64,000 bases of DNA, taken from the NCBI GenBank assembly GCA_016191115.1, contig JACPPG010000032.1, positions 35,280-99,279 on the forward strand, read 5' to 3'. A program made the translations under genes and the position numbers. This document shows positions 8,691-20,072 of the stretch, in pieces. Position 1 is the first letter of the stretch. Every line of letters begins with the position of its first letter. The notes under the pieces are model-generated. The model had not been told where the DNA came from, ran no database searches, and was given only the letters and a program-made list of their open reading frames with translations. This stretch comes from Planctomycetia bacterium. GTDB lineage: Bacteria > Planctomycetota > Planctomycetia > Pirellulales > JACPPG01.

Positions 8691-8847
8691 CAGGGTCATT
8701 GTGTTTTTCAAAATGGCGAGGCGGGAAAATGGGACTGGCTCCGAGCACACACAGCGCAAGTCCTTTCAGACGAACGTTGCGTCTCGGTGCCTGTCCCACT
8801 TTCCCGCCGGCGCGCCGCCGGCAAGCTTGAATCTGTGAACGGCCCTG
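8691..8847 (-). mobile_element. 157-bp hairpin element, copy C, full length
   Basis: It starts CAGGGTCATTGTG and ends GTGAACGGCCCTG, exactly 157 bases. It is flanked by perfect 11-bp direct repeats GGTATTGAGGC at 8680-8690 and 8848-8858. It is inverted relative to copy B, 182 bases away. The duplicated flank is direct evidence that this unit moved as a discrete element. It ends 135 bases before the pseudokinase gene start. Confidence 0.9.
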
Positions 8848-8982
8848 GGTATTGAGGCGAAGTTGTTTTGCGGTCGATCCTCGCTGGCGAGGAACTTTTT
8901 GGGGCGTCTTGTGGTCCTTCGGGATGGCCGTCGCCGGCGCGACGCCATTTTTGCCGTCCAGGGGCCTGCGAAAGAAGCGTCG

Positions 8983-11886
8983 ATGGGCGTCAAAGTTCAA
9001 GAATTCTGGCAGCTCCTCGTCGCCAGCGGCCTTTACGATGAGGAGGGCTGTCGACGACTCTCCGACGCCTACGCGAACGTCAAGCACGCGGCCACCGAGG
9101 GGACGAAGCCCCCTTCGCTGCTCGACTGGCTGGTAAGTACCCGTGCGCTGAGCCGCTACCAGGCAAAAGTCTTGCTGGCGGGCAAGCCGGGGCCATTCTC
9201 GTATGGCGACTTCACGGTACACGACCATTGCCGGACGGGCCGGCTGGCCGGTTTGTTCCGCGCCGTGCATGGCCCGACGAAGTGCCCGGTGATTTTGCGG
9301 TTTCTGGCCGGTCCGGCGGTGGTCGAGCCGAAGTGTGCGGCCGCGCTGGACCGGCGCGCACGTGCCGCAGCAGCGCTTACCGCGGCGACGCCGCACCTGG
9401 CGCGTTTCTTTGGCGTCGTCGATCATGAGGGCTACAAGTTTTGCGTCGTCGAAAACCTGGTCGGGCAATCGCTTGCCGAGCGGCTTGCAGCGGGCGCCGC
9501 GATACCGGCTGATGAGGCCCTGCGCGTCGTATGGCAAGTCGCGCAGGCGCTACGGGCCGTGCACGCCGCCGGCCTGGTGCACGGTGCGATCCGACCGAAC
9601 CAGATTTGGCTGTCCACCGACGGCAGCGCGAAACTGATCGACTTCCCGCTGGCCTGCGACCCGCTCTCGATCGACACCGTGATCGTCAGCGACCACACCT
9701 GGCAGCCCGAGGAACTGGAATATCTCGCCCCTGAATGCGTCGGCGGAAAAGCGCCGACGCTGGCGGCGGACATCTACAGCTTGGGCCGCGTGCTCAAGCG
9801 ATTGCTGGCGGCGAACGACGGAAAATCACGACTGTTGGACCAGGTGAACCCCGCCGCGTCGGGTCCCTTGGCCGCGATCGTGTCGCGCATGCTGGCCGAG
9901 CAACCTTCGATCCGGTTTGCCGACGCGGCGGCGATGGCAGAGGCACTATCGCCGCATATCCCGCCAGCGGATCGCGATCGGCCGCCCCCCGGACAGTTGC
10001 CACGCGAAGAGGCCCTAGGGAAATGGTTCGATGCCGCGACGCCGACGCCGACTCTGGCGCCCAGTGCGGCGCCCGGCCCGGGAGCCGTGGCTCTCGCGGC
10101 CGAAGAGATGGCCGCGGCGCCGGTGATCGCGCGCCGGCCGGCGTCGCGCCGCCGCCATCTGGTGCCGGTGCTGGCCGGCATAGCCGCGGCGCTAGTCGTC
10201 CTTGTAAGCGGCGTGGCGGTCTTGTTCTGGTCCAACAGCGCGAAGCGCGTGACGAGCGAGGCGCCTGTCGTGCAAACACGCGGCCCGACCGCCACGGCAG
10301 ACCTTGCCGACAATGCCGGCACGCCGTCAGGCAATGCCGCTCCGGACGTGCAGGAGCCCCCGGCGCGGACCGCAGCCAAGGCGCCCGCCGCCGACGGTGC
10401 GGTCGCGCTCTCGGGCACTATGTGGGCCTCGCCGACACAGGGCGCGCCGCTCGACCTGGCATACATGCCGCCGGGCGCGGAAGTCATTGTTGCCCTTCGT
10501 CCGGCTGAGTTGCTTCGGCACGCCGAGGGCGCGAAGCTTCTCGACCCGCGCACGATCGGCCCGATGGCCCAATGGTTCAACGGCGATTTGGCGGCGGCTG
10601 CCGGCGTTCCGCTAGCGGAGATCGAGCAGGCATTGGTGGCGATTTTGAACAGCGCCGACGGAAGGCCGCGCGTGGCATTGGTCGTTCATTTGCGCGAGCC
10701 CGCCGCCGAGGAGTCATTGCTCACGGCCTGGGGGAGTCCGCAGCCGAAAGAGCAACAGGGCGTGAAGTTCCACGCCAAGGGGGACCGCGCGTACTTTCTA
10801 CCGGCGGCTGCGGCGGGGCGCACGATCGTCATTGGGCCGGCGGACGTGATCGCGACCGACATAATTCCCGCCGCCGACGCAGCGCCTGCGCTGCGGCGCG
10901 AAATGGAACTGCTGCTGGCCACCAGCGACGGCGATCGCCACTTGACGATCCTCGCGGCGCCCAACGTCCTTTCGACGGGTGGAGACGCGTGGTGGCCGGG
11001 CACACTCGCGCGCCTAAGGACGGCGCTCGACTGGCTGCTGTCGGGGCACGATCCGGGTGCGGCGGCCGCCGGGAAGCCGAGCCCAGACGGTGCCGCTGCC
11101 GAGCAGAGGGAGGTCGATCTGTCGAGCCAAGGCATGCCCAAGGCCGTCCTGGCCAGCTTCCACTTGTTGGACGAGGACTTGTTTCTCGAGGTGCGCGTGG
11201 CGGCCGAGGCCGCGCGCCCGACGACACTCGCCGAGCAGTATGCCGATCGCATGGCCGGCCTGCCCCGCCGCGTGTCGGACTATCTGCGGACGCTTGCGCT
11301 ATCGGACTACAGCCGGGACGTGCTGTGGGAGTTTCCGCGGATGGTCGAGCAGTTGCAACGGTACACGGTCACCGGGACGGACCGCCGGCAGGTGGTGTTG
11401 CGGGCCTATTTGCCAGTCGTGGCCGCCCACAATCTGGCCCTGGGAAGCTACCTGGCGGTGATCGAGTTGCCACGACCGGCGGGGGCCCCGGGCGGCCGCC
11501 CGGCCGCCGGACCCGTTCCGGCGACCCCCGCGGCCGAGCCTTTGGCAACGCGTCTGACGCGGAAGATGTCGCTGGTGTTCGACCGTAACGCGCTGGAGAA
11601 GGCCCTGCAGTTGGTAGGGGAGGAAGTTGGCGCGGAAGTGGTCATTTTGGGGAGTGACCTGCAAGTCGAGGGCATCACCAAAAACAAGTCCTTCGCGCTC
11701 GCGGAGCGAGACCAGCCGGCGGAGGAAATTTTGCGAAAAATCATGCTTCTGGCGAGCCCCGACGGTAAGCTGGTATATGTGATTAAACCCAAGGAGGGGA
11801 CCGCCCAGGAGGCGCTATACATAACCACCCGCGCGGCGGCGCGCGAGCGTGGCGAGTCGCTGCCCGAGGCGCTTCGCGAGAAGTAG
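8983..11886 (+). CDS. Membrane pseudokinase with C-terminal STN-like domain
   Basis: This is a 967-residue protein. Residues ~75-330 have the layout of a Ser/Thr kinase domain, but key residues are changed. The ATP-lysine strand reads VILRFL (Arg for Lys). The HRDxKxxN loop is HGAIRPNQ at 200-207, lacking the catalytic Asp and Lys. DFG is DFP at 220-222. A single membrane span follows at ~393-415, flanked by Ala/Pro-rich linkers. The large outer part ends in a secretin/STN-like segment at ~857-935 (FDRNALEKALQLVGEEVGAE, then LAERDQPAEEILRKI). ATG 8983 is chosen because the family-like N-terminus (MGVKVQEFWQLLVASGLYDE) starts there. It probably senses or scaffolds and does not phosphorylate. 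The next gene starts 54 bases after its stop codon. Confidence 0.8.
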   Translation: MGVKVQEFWQLLVASGLYDEEGCRRLSDAYANVKHAATEGTKPPSLLDWLVSTRALSRYQAKVLLAGKPGPFSYGDFTVHDHCRTGRLAGLFRAVHGPTKCPVILRFLAGPAVVEPKCAAALDRRARAAAALTAATPHLARFFGVVDHEGYKFCVVENLVGQSLAERLAAGAAIPADEALRVVWQVAQALRAVHAAGLVHGAIRPNQIWLSTDGSAKLIDFPLACDPLSIDTVIVSDHTWQPEELEYLAPECVGGKAPTLAADIYSLGRVLKRLLAANDGKSRLLDQVNPAASGPLAAIVSRMLAEQPSIRFADAAAMAEALSPHIPPADRDRPPPGQLPREEALGKWFDAATPTPTLAPSAAPGPGAVALAAEEMAAAPVIARRPASRRRHLVPVLAGIAAALVVLVSGVAVLFWSNSAKRVTSEAPVVQTRGPTATADLADNAGTPSGNAAPDVQEPPARTAAKAPAADGAVALSGTMWASPTQGAPLDLAYMPPGAEVIVALRPAELLRHAEGAKLLDPRTIGPMAQWFNGDLAAAAGVPLAEIEQALVAILNSADGRPRVALVVHLREPAAEESLLTAWGSPQPKEQQGVKFHAKGDRAYFLPAAAAGRTIVIGPADVIATDIIPAADAAPALRREMELLLATSDGDRHLTILAAPNVLSTGGDAWWPGTLARLRTALDWLLSGHDPGAAAAGKPSPDGAAAEQREVDLSSQGMPKAVLASFHLLDEDLFLEVRVAAEAARPTTLAEQYADRMAGLPRRVSDYLRTLALSDYSRDVLWEFPRMVEQLQRYTVTGTDRRQVVLRAYLPVVAAHNLALGSYLAVIELPRPAGAPGGRPAAGPVPATPAAEPLATRLTRKMSLVFDRNALEKALQLVGEEVGAEVVILGSDLQVEGITKNKSFALAERDQPAEEILRKIMLLASPDGKLVYVIKPKEGTAQEALYITTRAAARERGESLPEALREK

Positions 11887-11940
11887 GAACGGACCGGAAC
11901 AGGCTGGGACGTTTTTTGTCCCGCATGGGGAACGCGAGCC

Positions 11941-13881
11941 GTGGAATTGTTCGCGATTACCTGCACGACGTGTCGCGCCCGGCTGAAGGTGCGCGACCAG
12001 GCGGCGATCGGCCAGATTCTCGCCTGCCCCAAGTGCGACAGCATGGTGCACGTCGTGGCGCCACCGGGGTGGAAGCCGGTCGCCGCGCCACCCCCGATCG
12101 CGGCGATTGGCGCGGCCGCGGCCAGCAGCGCCGCCGGCGACACGGTTTCGACCGGGAGCACGATCCGCCTGCCAGCGCCGCTCGCGGCGCCGCCTTCCAC
12201 GCCAGCAACGGCCGCTGCATCGAGCGCGCCGCAAGTCGAGGCCCCGCCAATGTCGAGCGCGGCGCCCGCCGCCGCCGGCCCGTCACACATCGCGGCCTGG
12301 ACATCGTCGGCCTACAGCCACGTCGCGCGGAATTGGCTCATATGGACCTGTTCGCCGGTGGCGGCGATGGCGATCGCGCTCGTGGGGTGGATTGTGTTTC
12401 GCCCCAGCCCGGTCGAAAAGGTGGCACGCGTAGCTGACGGCGCCCAACCGGCGGTCGTTGCCTCGATCGACGGCGCCGCTGCGCCAGTTGACACCGATGT
12501 TGATCCGCGACCAGAGCCGCGCGATTCCGGCTCAGGGCTCGCCTCTGCCGTGGTCGCAGGGGCCGCCGCGGAGATCGCGCCCGCGTCGCTGGGCGAAGAT
12601 GCTGCGGCGGACGAGGCGAGCGACGAGCCGACCGCGATTGTCACCGACGCGGATGAACCTCGCGACGGCGAAATGCCTGACGAGATCGCCGACGCCAGCG
12701 ATCCGCCGGATGCGTCGGCCGAGGACGCGCCGCCCGCGGCCGCCGCCCCCGTCGCGCCGCGGCTTCGCTCGCCGGTCGACGTGCAGGCCCGGCTGGCCGA
12801 TCCGCTTCCCAGCGTCAACTTCCAGCGCGTGGCGCTCGCGGACTTCTGCGACTTGATAGCGCAAATGACCGGCGTGCCGATCACGCTCGACATCGACGCC
12901 CTGGCGGCGGCCGGCATACGAGCAAGCGACCCGTTGAGCGTGCGGATGAACGACACGACGGTTGGCGATGCGCTGGCCGCGGCGCTCGCCGAGCGCCAAT
13001 TGGTTTACGTCGTTCTTGGCCAGCACATCGTCGTTGGGCTGTCGGCACTGCGATCGGCGGAGCTTGCCGTCGCGAAATACGATATTCGCGACCTGGCGGG
13101 CACTTCGGCGGACGAGGCTGCCCACCTGATCAACGTGGTCACCCGGTTCGTCGACCCGAAATCGTGGCAAGACCGCGGCGGCAGCGGCGGGATCAAGATC
13201 GCCGACGGCCAACTCATTGTGGAGCAAACGCCGCTCGCCGAGCGGCAAATTGCGACCCTTTTAGACGCGCTCCGCGCGGCGCGCGGCATCGCGACCGGAG
13301 GCGCGGCGCCACGCAACGCTGCGCCCCTTGCGACGCGTTACGCGGGGGCTAAAGCCATGCTGGACAAGCACGTCACGGCCAACTTCAGCTTGCCGGCGCC
13401 CTTGGCCGACATACTGGCGTGGCTCGGGCGTTCGACCGGGACGAGCTTTTTGATCGACGTCGGTTCGCTCGAACACGCCGGACTGTCGCGCGACCTGCCG
13501 GCAACGTTCGTCGTGAACGATCAACCTCTGGAGGAAGCCCTGGGGGCACTGCTTGAGCCACTCGGTTGTGCGTTCCGCATCGTCGACGGGCGGACGTTCC
13601 AGGTCTACGCACGCCAAGCCGGCGGCGCCGCCGAGCCGCAGGAACTCGAGCTGTACGCCGTGGGCGACTTGCTGGTCCGCGGCGTGGATGGCGCGCGGAT
13701 CATCACGTTTTTGCGCGACAAAGTCGATCCGAAATGTTGGGCCGACGCCGGGGGGGCCGGCGACATCGAGTTCGACGCCCGCGGCAAGTGCCTCATCGTG
13801 CGGCAGAGCCCCGGTGCTCAGATGGCCCTGGCGAAAGTGCTGGCCGGGGTTCGCGAAAAGAGCGCCAAGCGGCGCGAGTAG
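11941..13881 (+). CDS. Zinc-ribbon membrane protein with two STN/secretin-N-like units
   Basis: This protein has 646 residues and a GTG start preceded by GGGGA. A zinc ribbon lies at the N-terminus (Cys8, Cys11, Cys29, Cys32). An Ala/Pro-rich linker follows, then one membrane span at ~133-153 and an acidic low-complexity stretch at ~160-270. The outer part is a tandem duplication. An STN-like module at ~285-370 plus a secretin-N-like module at ~380-450 (with VDPKSW) is followed by a second STN-like module at ~468-555 and a second N-like module at ~571-640 (with VDPKCW). It lies 54 bases after the pseudokinase gene, which also ends in an STN-like domain, so they are probably partners. The molecular role is unknown. 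Confidence 0.75.
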   Translation: MELFAITCTTCRARLKVRDQAAIGQILACPKCDSMVHVVAPPGWKPVAAPPPIAAIGAAAASSAAGDTVSTGSTIRLPAPLAAPPSTPATAAASSAPQVEAPPMSSAAPAAAGPSHIAAWTSSAYSHVARNWLIWTCSPVAAMAIALVGWIVFRPSPVEKVARVADGAQPAVVASIDGAAAPVDTDVDPRPEPRDSGSGLASAVVAGAAAEIAPASLGEDAAADEASDEPTAIVTDADEPRDGEMPDEIADASDPPDASAEDAPPAAAAPVAPRLRSPVDVQARLADPLPSVNFQRVALADFCDLIAQMTGVPITLDIDALAAAGIRASDPLSVRMNDTTVGDALAAALAERQLVYVVLGQHIVVGLSALRSAELAVAKYDIRDLAGTSADEAAHLINVVTRFVDPKSWQDRGGSGGIKIADGQLIVEQTPLAERQIATLLDALRAARGIATGGAAPRNAAPLATRYAGAKAMLDKHVTANFSLPAPLADILAWLGRSTGTSFLIDVGSLEHAGLSRDLPATFVVNDQPLEEALGALLEPLGCAFRIVDGRTFQVYARQAGGAAEPQELELYAVGDLLVRGVDGARIITFLRDKVDPKCWADAGGAGDIEFDARGKCLIVRQSPGAQMALAKVLAGVREKSAKRRE

Positions 13882-14109
13882 ATTCGCGGCCATTCGGCGC
13901 CGCGGTCCGCGTTGGCCCCCGTTCCACGTTTCCTTGGCCCGCCGGCCGTTACAAACGCGGCGTTTCTGCGCTTGTAGTGGTAGAAGGAGGACATACCCAC
14001 CCGCCCCGTGCGGAAAAAGCGGTCGAACCGCCCTGGGGGCGTTGGCGGAAGGCCAAAAATATCGTCGCATTCCCTTGCGGCGCTTGTCGCTTGAGCGCAG
14101 AATATCGAC

Positions 14110-14187
14110 ATGAACGCCCGGCATGCGACCTACTGGTTCTGGTTTTACTTTACCCCGATGGGTCGCGGGGCCGGAGGTCGTATCTAA
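14110..14187 (+). CDS. Aromatic-rich leader peptide of the DAHP synthase gene
   Basis: The 25-codon frame starts at ATG 14110 and stops at TAA 14185-14187. After MNARHAT come seven aromatic codons in a row, Tyr-Trp-Phe-Trp-Phe-Tyr-Phe (14131-14151), then TPMGRGAGGRI. A run like this has almost no other explanation directly upstream of the first enzyme of aromatic amino-acid synthesis. It is followed by a terminator at 14213-14249 and then the gene at 14304. The frame would act in cis as a ribosome-stalling sensor of charged tRNA for Phe, Tyr and Trp. Its own RBS is weak (GAGCGCAG about 8 bases upstream), which lowers certainty slightly. Confidence 0.8.
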   Translation: MNARHATYWFWFYFTPMGRGAGGRI

Positions 14188-14249
14188 CCTCACGCGACAA
14201 AACGAGACGCATAAGCCCCGAGACCCAAGCTGGTCGGCGGGGCTTTTTT
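14114..14249 (+). promoter_or_regulatory. Transcription attenuator: alternative stems before DAHP synthase
   Basis: Four strands can be read. Strand 1 is GCGACC at 14125-14130, helped by GCCC at 14116-14119. It pairs with strand 2, GGGTCGCGGGGC at 14160-14171, looping out the aromatic codons. Strand 2 can instead pair with strand 3, GCCCCGAGACCC at 14215-14226, at 11 of 12 positions. Strand 3 otherwise pairs with strand 4 (CGGGGCTT at 14238-14245) as the terminator. A ribosome stalled on aromatic codons would block strand 1 and free strand 2 to undo the terminator. A ribosome reaching the stop codon would cover the end of strand 2. This is inferred from complementarity only. Confidence 0.7.
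14213..14249 (+). terminator. Intrinsic terminator in the DAHP synthase leader
   Basis: AAGCCCCG pairs with CGGGGCTT, and an inner GACC/GGTC extends the stem. Six T residues follow (14244-14249). It stands after the leader peptide stop and 54 bases before the DAHP synthase start codon, on the same strand. It would cut the gene off unless disrupted. Confidence 0.85.
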
Positions 14250-14303
14250 ATTGGCTTCGCCAAACCCAATTGAAGCGCGCACGCCCACATAGGAGCAACC
14301 AAG

Positions 14304-15317
14304 GTGATCGTCGTGATGAAAAAAAACGCCACCACAGAACAGGTCGAGCACATGGTCCAGCGGATCACGAGCCTGGGCATGAAACCCCACGTGCTGTACG
14401 GCGTCGAGCGGACGGTGGTGGCCGCGATCGGCCCGGAGCGCGACGGGCTCAAGGAAACGCTGGAGGCCGGCGTCGGCGTCGCGGAAGTGCTGCCCATCCT
14501 CGCGCCCTACAAAATGGCCAGCCGGGAGATCAAGCCGGAGACGACGGTCGTGCGGGCCGGCAGCCTGGCGGTCGGAGGAAATCGGATCGGCGTCATTGCC
14601 GGGCCGTGCTCGGTGGAAAGCGAAGAGCAATTGCTCGCGACGGCCAAGGCCTGCAAGGCGGCGGGGGCCACGGCCCTGCGCGGCGGCGCCTTCAAGCCCC
14701 GGACTAGCCCCTACAGTTTCCAGGGACTCAAGGAAGAGGGGCTGAAGCTCTTGGCCGCCGCCCGCGATGCGACAGGCCTGGCCGTCGTCACCGAGGTCAT
14801 GGCCACCGAGGACGTGGACCTGGTCGCGCGCTATGCCGATGTCTTGCAGGTCGGGGCTCGCAACATGCAGAACTACCGACTCTTGGAAGCGGTGGGCAAG
14901 GCCGATCGTCCGGTGCTCTTGAAGCGCGGACCCTGCGCCACGATGGAAGAGCTGCTCTTGGCGGCCGAGTACATCCTCGACGCCGGCAACCCGGACGTGA
15001 TGCTCTGCGAGCGCGGCATCCGCACGTTTGAGTCGCACACGCGGTTCACGCTACCCTTGGCCACGGTCGTGTACCTGCACGCCAAGACGCATCTGCCGGT
15101 CGTGGTCGATCCGAGCCACGGGACGGGGCACACGTACCTGGTGCCGCAGATGGCCGCGGCCAGCGTGGCCGCCGGGGCCGACGGCCTGATCCTCGAAGTC
15201 CATCCCGACCCGGAGAACGCGCTTTCGGACGGCTACCAGTCGCTGACCTTCGACCAGTTCGAGCAGACGATGGACCTGTGCCGCCGCGTGGCCGAGGCAC
15301 TCGGGAGAAGCGTCTGA
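14304..15317 (+). CDS. aroF: 3-deoxy-7-phosphoheptulonate (DAHP) synthase
   Basis: It condenses phosphoenolpyruvate and erythrose 4-phosphate in the first step of the shikimate pathway. It has 337 residues. Residues ~1-65 form the ferredoxin-like regulatory domain known from Thermotoga-type DAHP synthases, which confers feedback inhibition there. The barrel then shows [38 protein letters not shown] and [13 protein letters not shown]. The GTG start at 14304 is set by AGGAG at 14291-14295. It appears to carry two layers of control: the allosteric domain, and the aromatic leader peptide with terminator just upstream. No other aromatic genes adjoin it. Confidence 0.93.
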   Translation: MIVVMKKNATTEQVEHMVQRITSLGMKPHVLYGVERTVVAAIGPERDGLKETLEAGVGVAEVLPILAPYKMASREIKPETTVVRAGSLAVGGNRIGVIAGPCSVESEEQLLATAKACKAAGATALRGGAFKPRTSPYSFQGLKEEGLKLLAAARDATGLAVVTEVMATEDVDLVARYADVLQVGARNMQNYRLLEAVGKADRPVLLKRGPCATMEELLLAAEYILDAGNPDVMLCERGIRTFESHTRFTLPLATVVYLHAKTHLPVVVDPSHGTGHTYLVPQMAAASVAAGADGLILEVHPDPENALSDGYQSLTFDQFEQTMDLCRRVAEALGRSV

Positions 15318-15524
15318 CAAGACCGGCGCGAGTTTCCGGCGCCCACCGGATTTCGAACCACTAAGGAACGAAGGACATCAAGAGGAACGCAATGTAGATG
15401 CTTGGCGGCGGCGCGTAGCGCCCACCCGGCGCTCGCCAATGGCAGTGACTGCGAGAAAACATCCAGCGTCTGTCGTCATTGGCCGCGGCCAGCGGCGTCA
15501 GTTCCTTCGTCCCTTCGTCGTGCG

Positions 15525-16853
15525 TTACGACACTCCTTGCTGATCATCGGCCTTGTTTTTCCTTTCCTCACTGAGCGGCAGTGGGAATGGATTGCCGCCG
15601 GTGATTAGCCGCGCTGGGGCGTTGCGGCTCGTGTAGTTCCAGGCCCATTGCATCAGGACCAATAGCCGGTTCTGGAACCGCACGATGTACATCAAGTGGA
15701 TGAACAGCCACGTGGCCCACGCGAGAAAGCCCGAGAAGCGGATGCCGCGTATGTCCGCCACGGCCTTGGCCCGCCCGATCGTGGCCATCGTCCCGCGGTC
15801 GTAATAGCGAAACGGCCGCACTGGCTTTCCCTGCCGCCGCAGTCGCAACACACGGGCCACGTGGCGGCCTTGCTGCATGGCCACGGGCGCCAGCCCCGGC
15901 AGCGGCTCGCCCGTCTGGTGGCTATAGTGCGCCAGGTCGCCAATCACGAAGATCTCCGGATGACCGGGGAGCGACAGGTCAGGTTCCACCACCAGCCGTC
16001 CCTGCCGGTCAAGCGTGGCGCCGGTGCCTTCGGCCACGATCTTCCCCAGGGGTGACGCGGCGACGCCGGCGGCCCACATCACGGTTCGCGCCTCGATGCG
16101 CTCGAGTTTCTCTCCGCACCGCACCGTGACCGATTCCGGCTGGATGTCCGTGACGAGCGCACCGAGTTGTAGGGTCACTCCCAATCGGGCGAGCGCTTGG
16201 GCAGCTTTCGTCGACAGCTTGGGATAGTACGTCGGCAGCACACGGTCCGCCCCTTCCACAAGCAGGATCCTGGCCGACGCCGGGTCGAAGTGGCGGAAAT
16301 TCTGCCGTAACGTCCGCCGCGACAGCTCGGCGATCGCGCCGGCCAGCTCCACGCCCGTCGGCCCGGCGCCCACGACGACAAATGTCAGCCAGGCGGTGCG
16401 GCGGGTTGCGTCCGGCTCGCGCTCCGCGGCCTCGAAGGCCAACAGCACGCGGCGGCGGATCTCCGTGGCGTCTTCCACCGTCTTCAGGCTGGGCGCCAAT
16501 GGCTCCCATTCGGGATGGCCAAAGTAATGGTGTGCCGAGCCAGCGGCGACCACCAGCGCGTCGTAGGGGACTTCTTCCTCGTGCAAGACGACGACGCGGC
16601 GGGGCACGTCGATGTGCCGCACCTCGGCCAGGAGCACTTCGACGTTCGGATACGACTGAAGGATCGCCCGCAGGGGCGAGGCGATATTGGCCGGCGACAG
16701 CCCACCCGTGGCCACCTGGTACAAGAGCGGCTGAAAAAGGTGGAAATTCCGCCGGTCGATAAGAGTCACTTGGAGCGGCTCGCCGGCGAGTGCCCTGGCC
16801 GCGTTGAGGCCACCAAAGCCGCCGCCGATGATCACAATCCGGTCCTGGGACAT
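15525..16853 (-). CDS. ndh: Type II NADH dehydrogenase (NDH-2)
   Basis: A 442-residue FAD protein that passes electrons from NADH to quinone without pumping protons, bound to the inner face of the membrane. Two dinucleotide-binding turns are clear: IIGGGFGGLNAARAL at the start and VVGAGPTGVELAGAIAEL near residue 170. FVIGDLAHY marks the FAD-binding C-terminal motif. The tail (GFLAWATWLFIHLMYIVRFQ) is hydrophobic and probably anchors it. ATG 16853 (MSQDRIVIIGGG) is chosen because the Rossmann fold starts there. A longer in-frame start at 17255 would read through the palindromic repeat at 16995. Confidence 0.92.
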   Translation of the reverse strand: MSQDRIVIIGGGFGGLNAARALAGEPLQVTLIDRRNFHLFQPLLYQVATGGLSPANIASPLRAILQSYPNVEVLLAEVRHIDVPRRVVVLHEEEVPYDALVVAAGSAHHYFGHPEWEPLAPSLKTVEDATEIRRRVLLAFEAAEREPDATRRTAWLTFVVVGAGPTGVELAGAIAELSRRTLRQNFRHFDPASARILLVEGADRVLPTYYPKLSTKAAQALARLGVTLQLGALVTDIQPESVTVRCGEKLERIEARTVMWAAGVAASPLGKIVAEGTGATLDRQGRLVVEPDLSLPGHPEIFVIGDLAHYSHQTGEPLPGLAPVAMQQGRHVARVLRLRRQGKPVRPFRYYDRGTMATIGRAKAVADIRGIRFSGFLAWATWLFIHLMYIVRFQNRLLVLMQWAWNYTSRNAPARLITGGNPFPLPLSEERKNKADDQQGVS

Positions 16854-16994
16854 CGCCTGGGTGCTCCTAAGCCAAGGCCTGGCGCCCCCGTTTTTCGGCC
16901 TGTGCCCTAGGGGGACGCGCGCACGCCGCCGAAAGTATAATTCAAAGCCGCGCACCGGCGGCAGATCTGATGCCCCGCGTGCGCGCAGGACACC

Positions 16995-17077
16995 AGGGAG
17001 GGCGAGGCTCCCGCCGAGCCGTGTGCGGCGAGTGATCGTCCCTCGAACGGTCGGCTCGGCGGGAGCCTCGCCCTTCC
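16995..17077. repeat. Palindromic intergenic repeat, GC-rich family, copy 2
   Basis: AGGGAGGGCGAGGCTCCCGC at the left and CGGCTCGGCGGGAGCCTCGC at the right form an inverted pair in the gap between divergent ndh and sucA. It ends 20 bases before the sucA start codon, so it would lie in its mRNA leader if transcription starts upstream. Confidence 0.8.
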
Positions 17078-17096
17078 AATCAACGACAACCTGCGA

Positions 17097-19904
<2,808 letters not shown>

Positions 19905-19963
19905 ACGCGCGCGCCCCCGATATCGTATTCTTGTCCTAACTGCCGCCTGCTGCGGGCGGTTCC

Positions 19964-19992
19964 AATGATGAATGCGGAATGATGAATGAAGG
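19964..19992. repeat. ATGATGAATGCGGA repeat between sucA and sucB
   Basis: AATGATGAATGCGGAATGAT plus GAATGAAGG, the third site of this motif in the window (others 1861, 4345). It is followed at 20035-20061 by about 2.5 tandem units of CTGCCACCTA. Together these fill the space between sucA and sucB. Confidence 0.55.
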
Positions 19993-20072
19993 ACTTTGAC
20001 GGCAACCGTTTCACGGGCGTCCTTCGTTGACTGCCTGCCACCTACTGCCACCTACTGCCTACGATTAGAACC

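Noticed and set aside
9580..9645. Calling the 8983 protein an active Ser/Thr kinase
   Set aside because: The catalytic Asp and Lys of the HRDxK loop and the ATP lysine are all replaced, so an active enzyme is unlikely.
14075..14105. Possible promoter (TTGCGG and AGAATAT) ahead of the aromatic leader peptide
   Set aside because: The spacer is about 19 bases and transcription would start at or after the leader ATG, which does not work. No better pair is evident.
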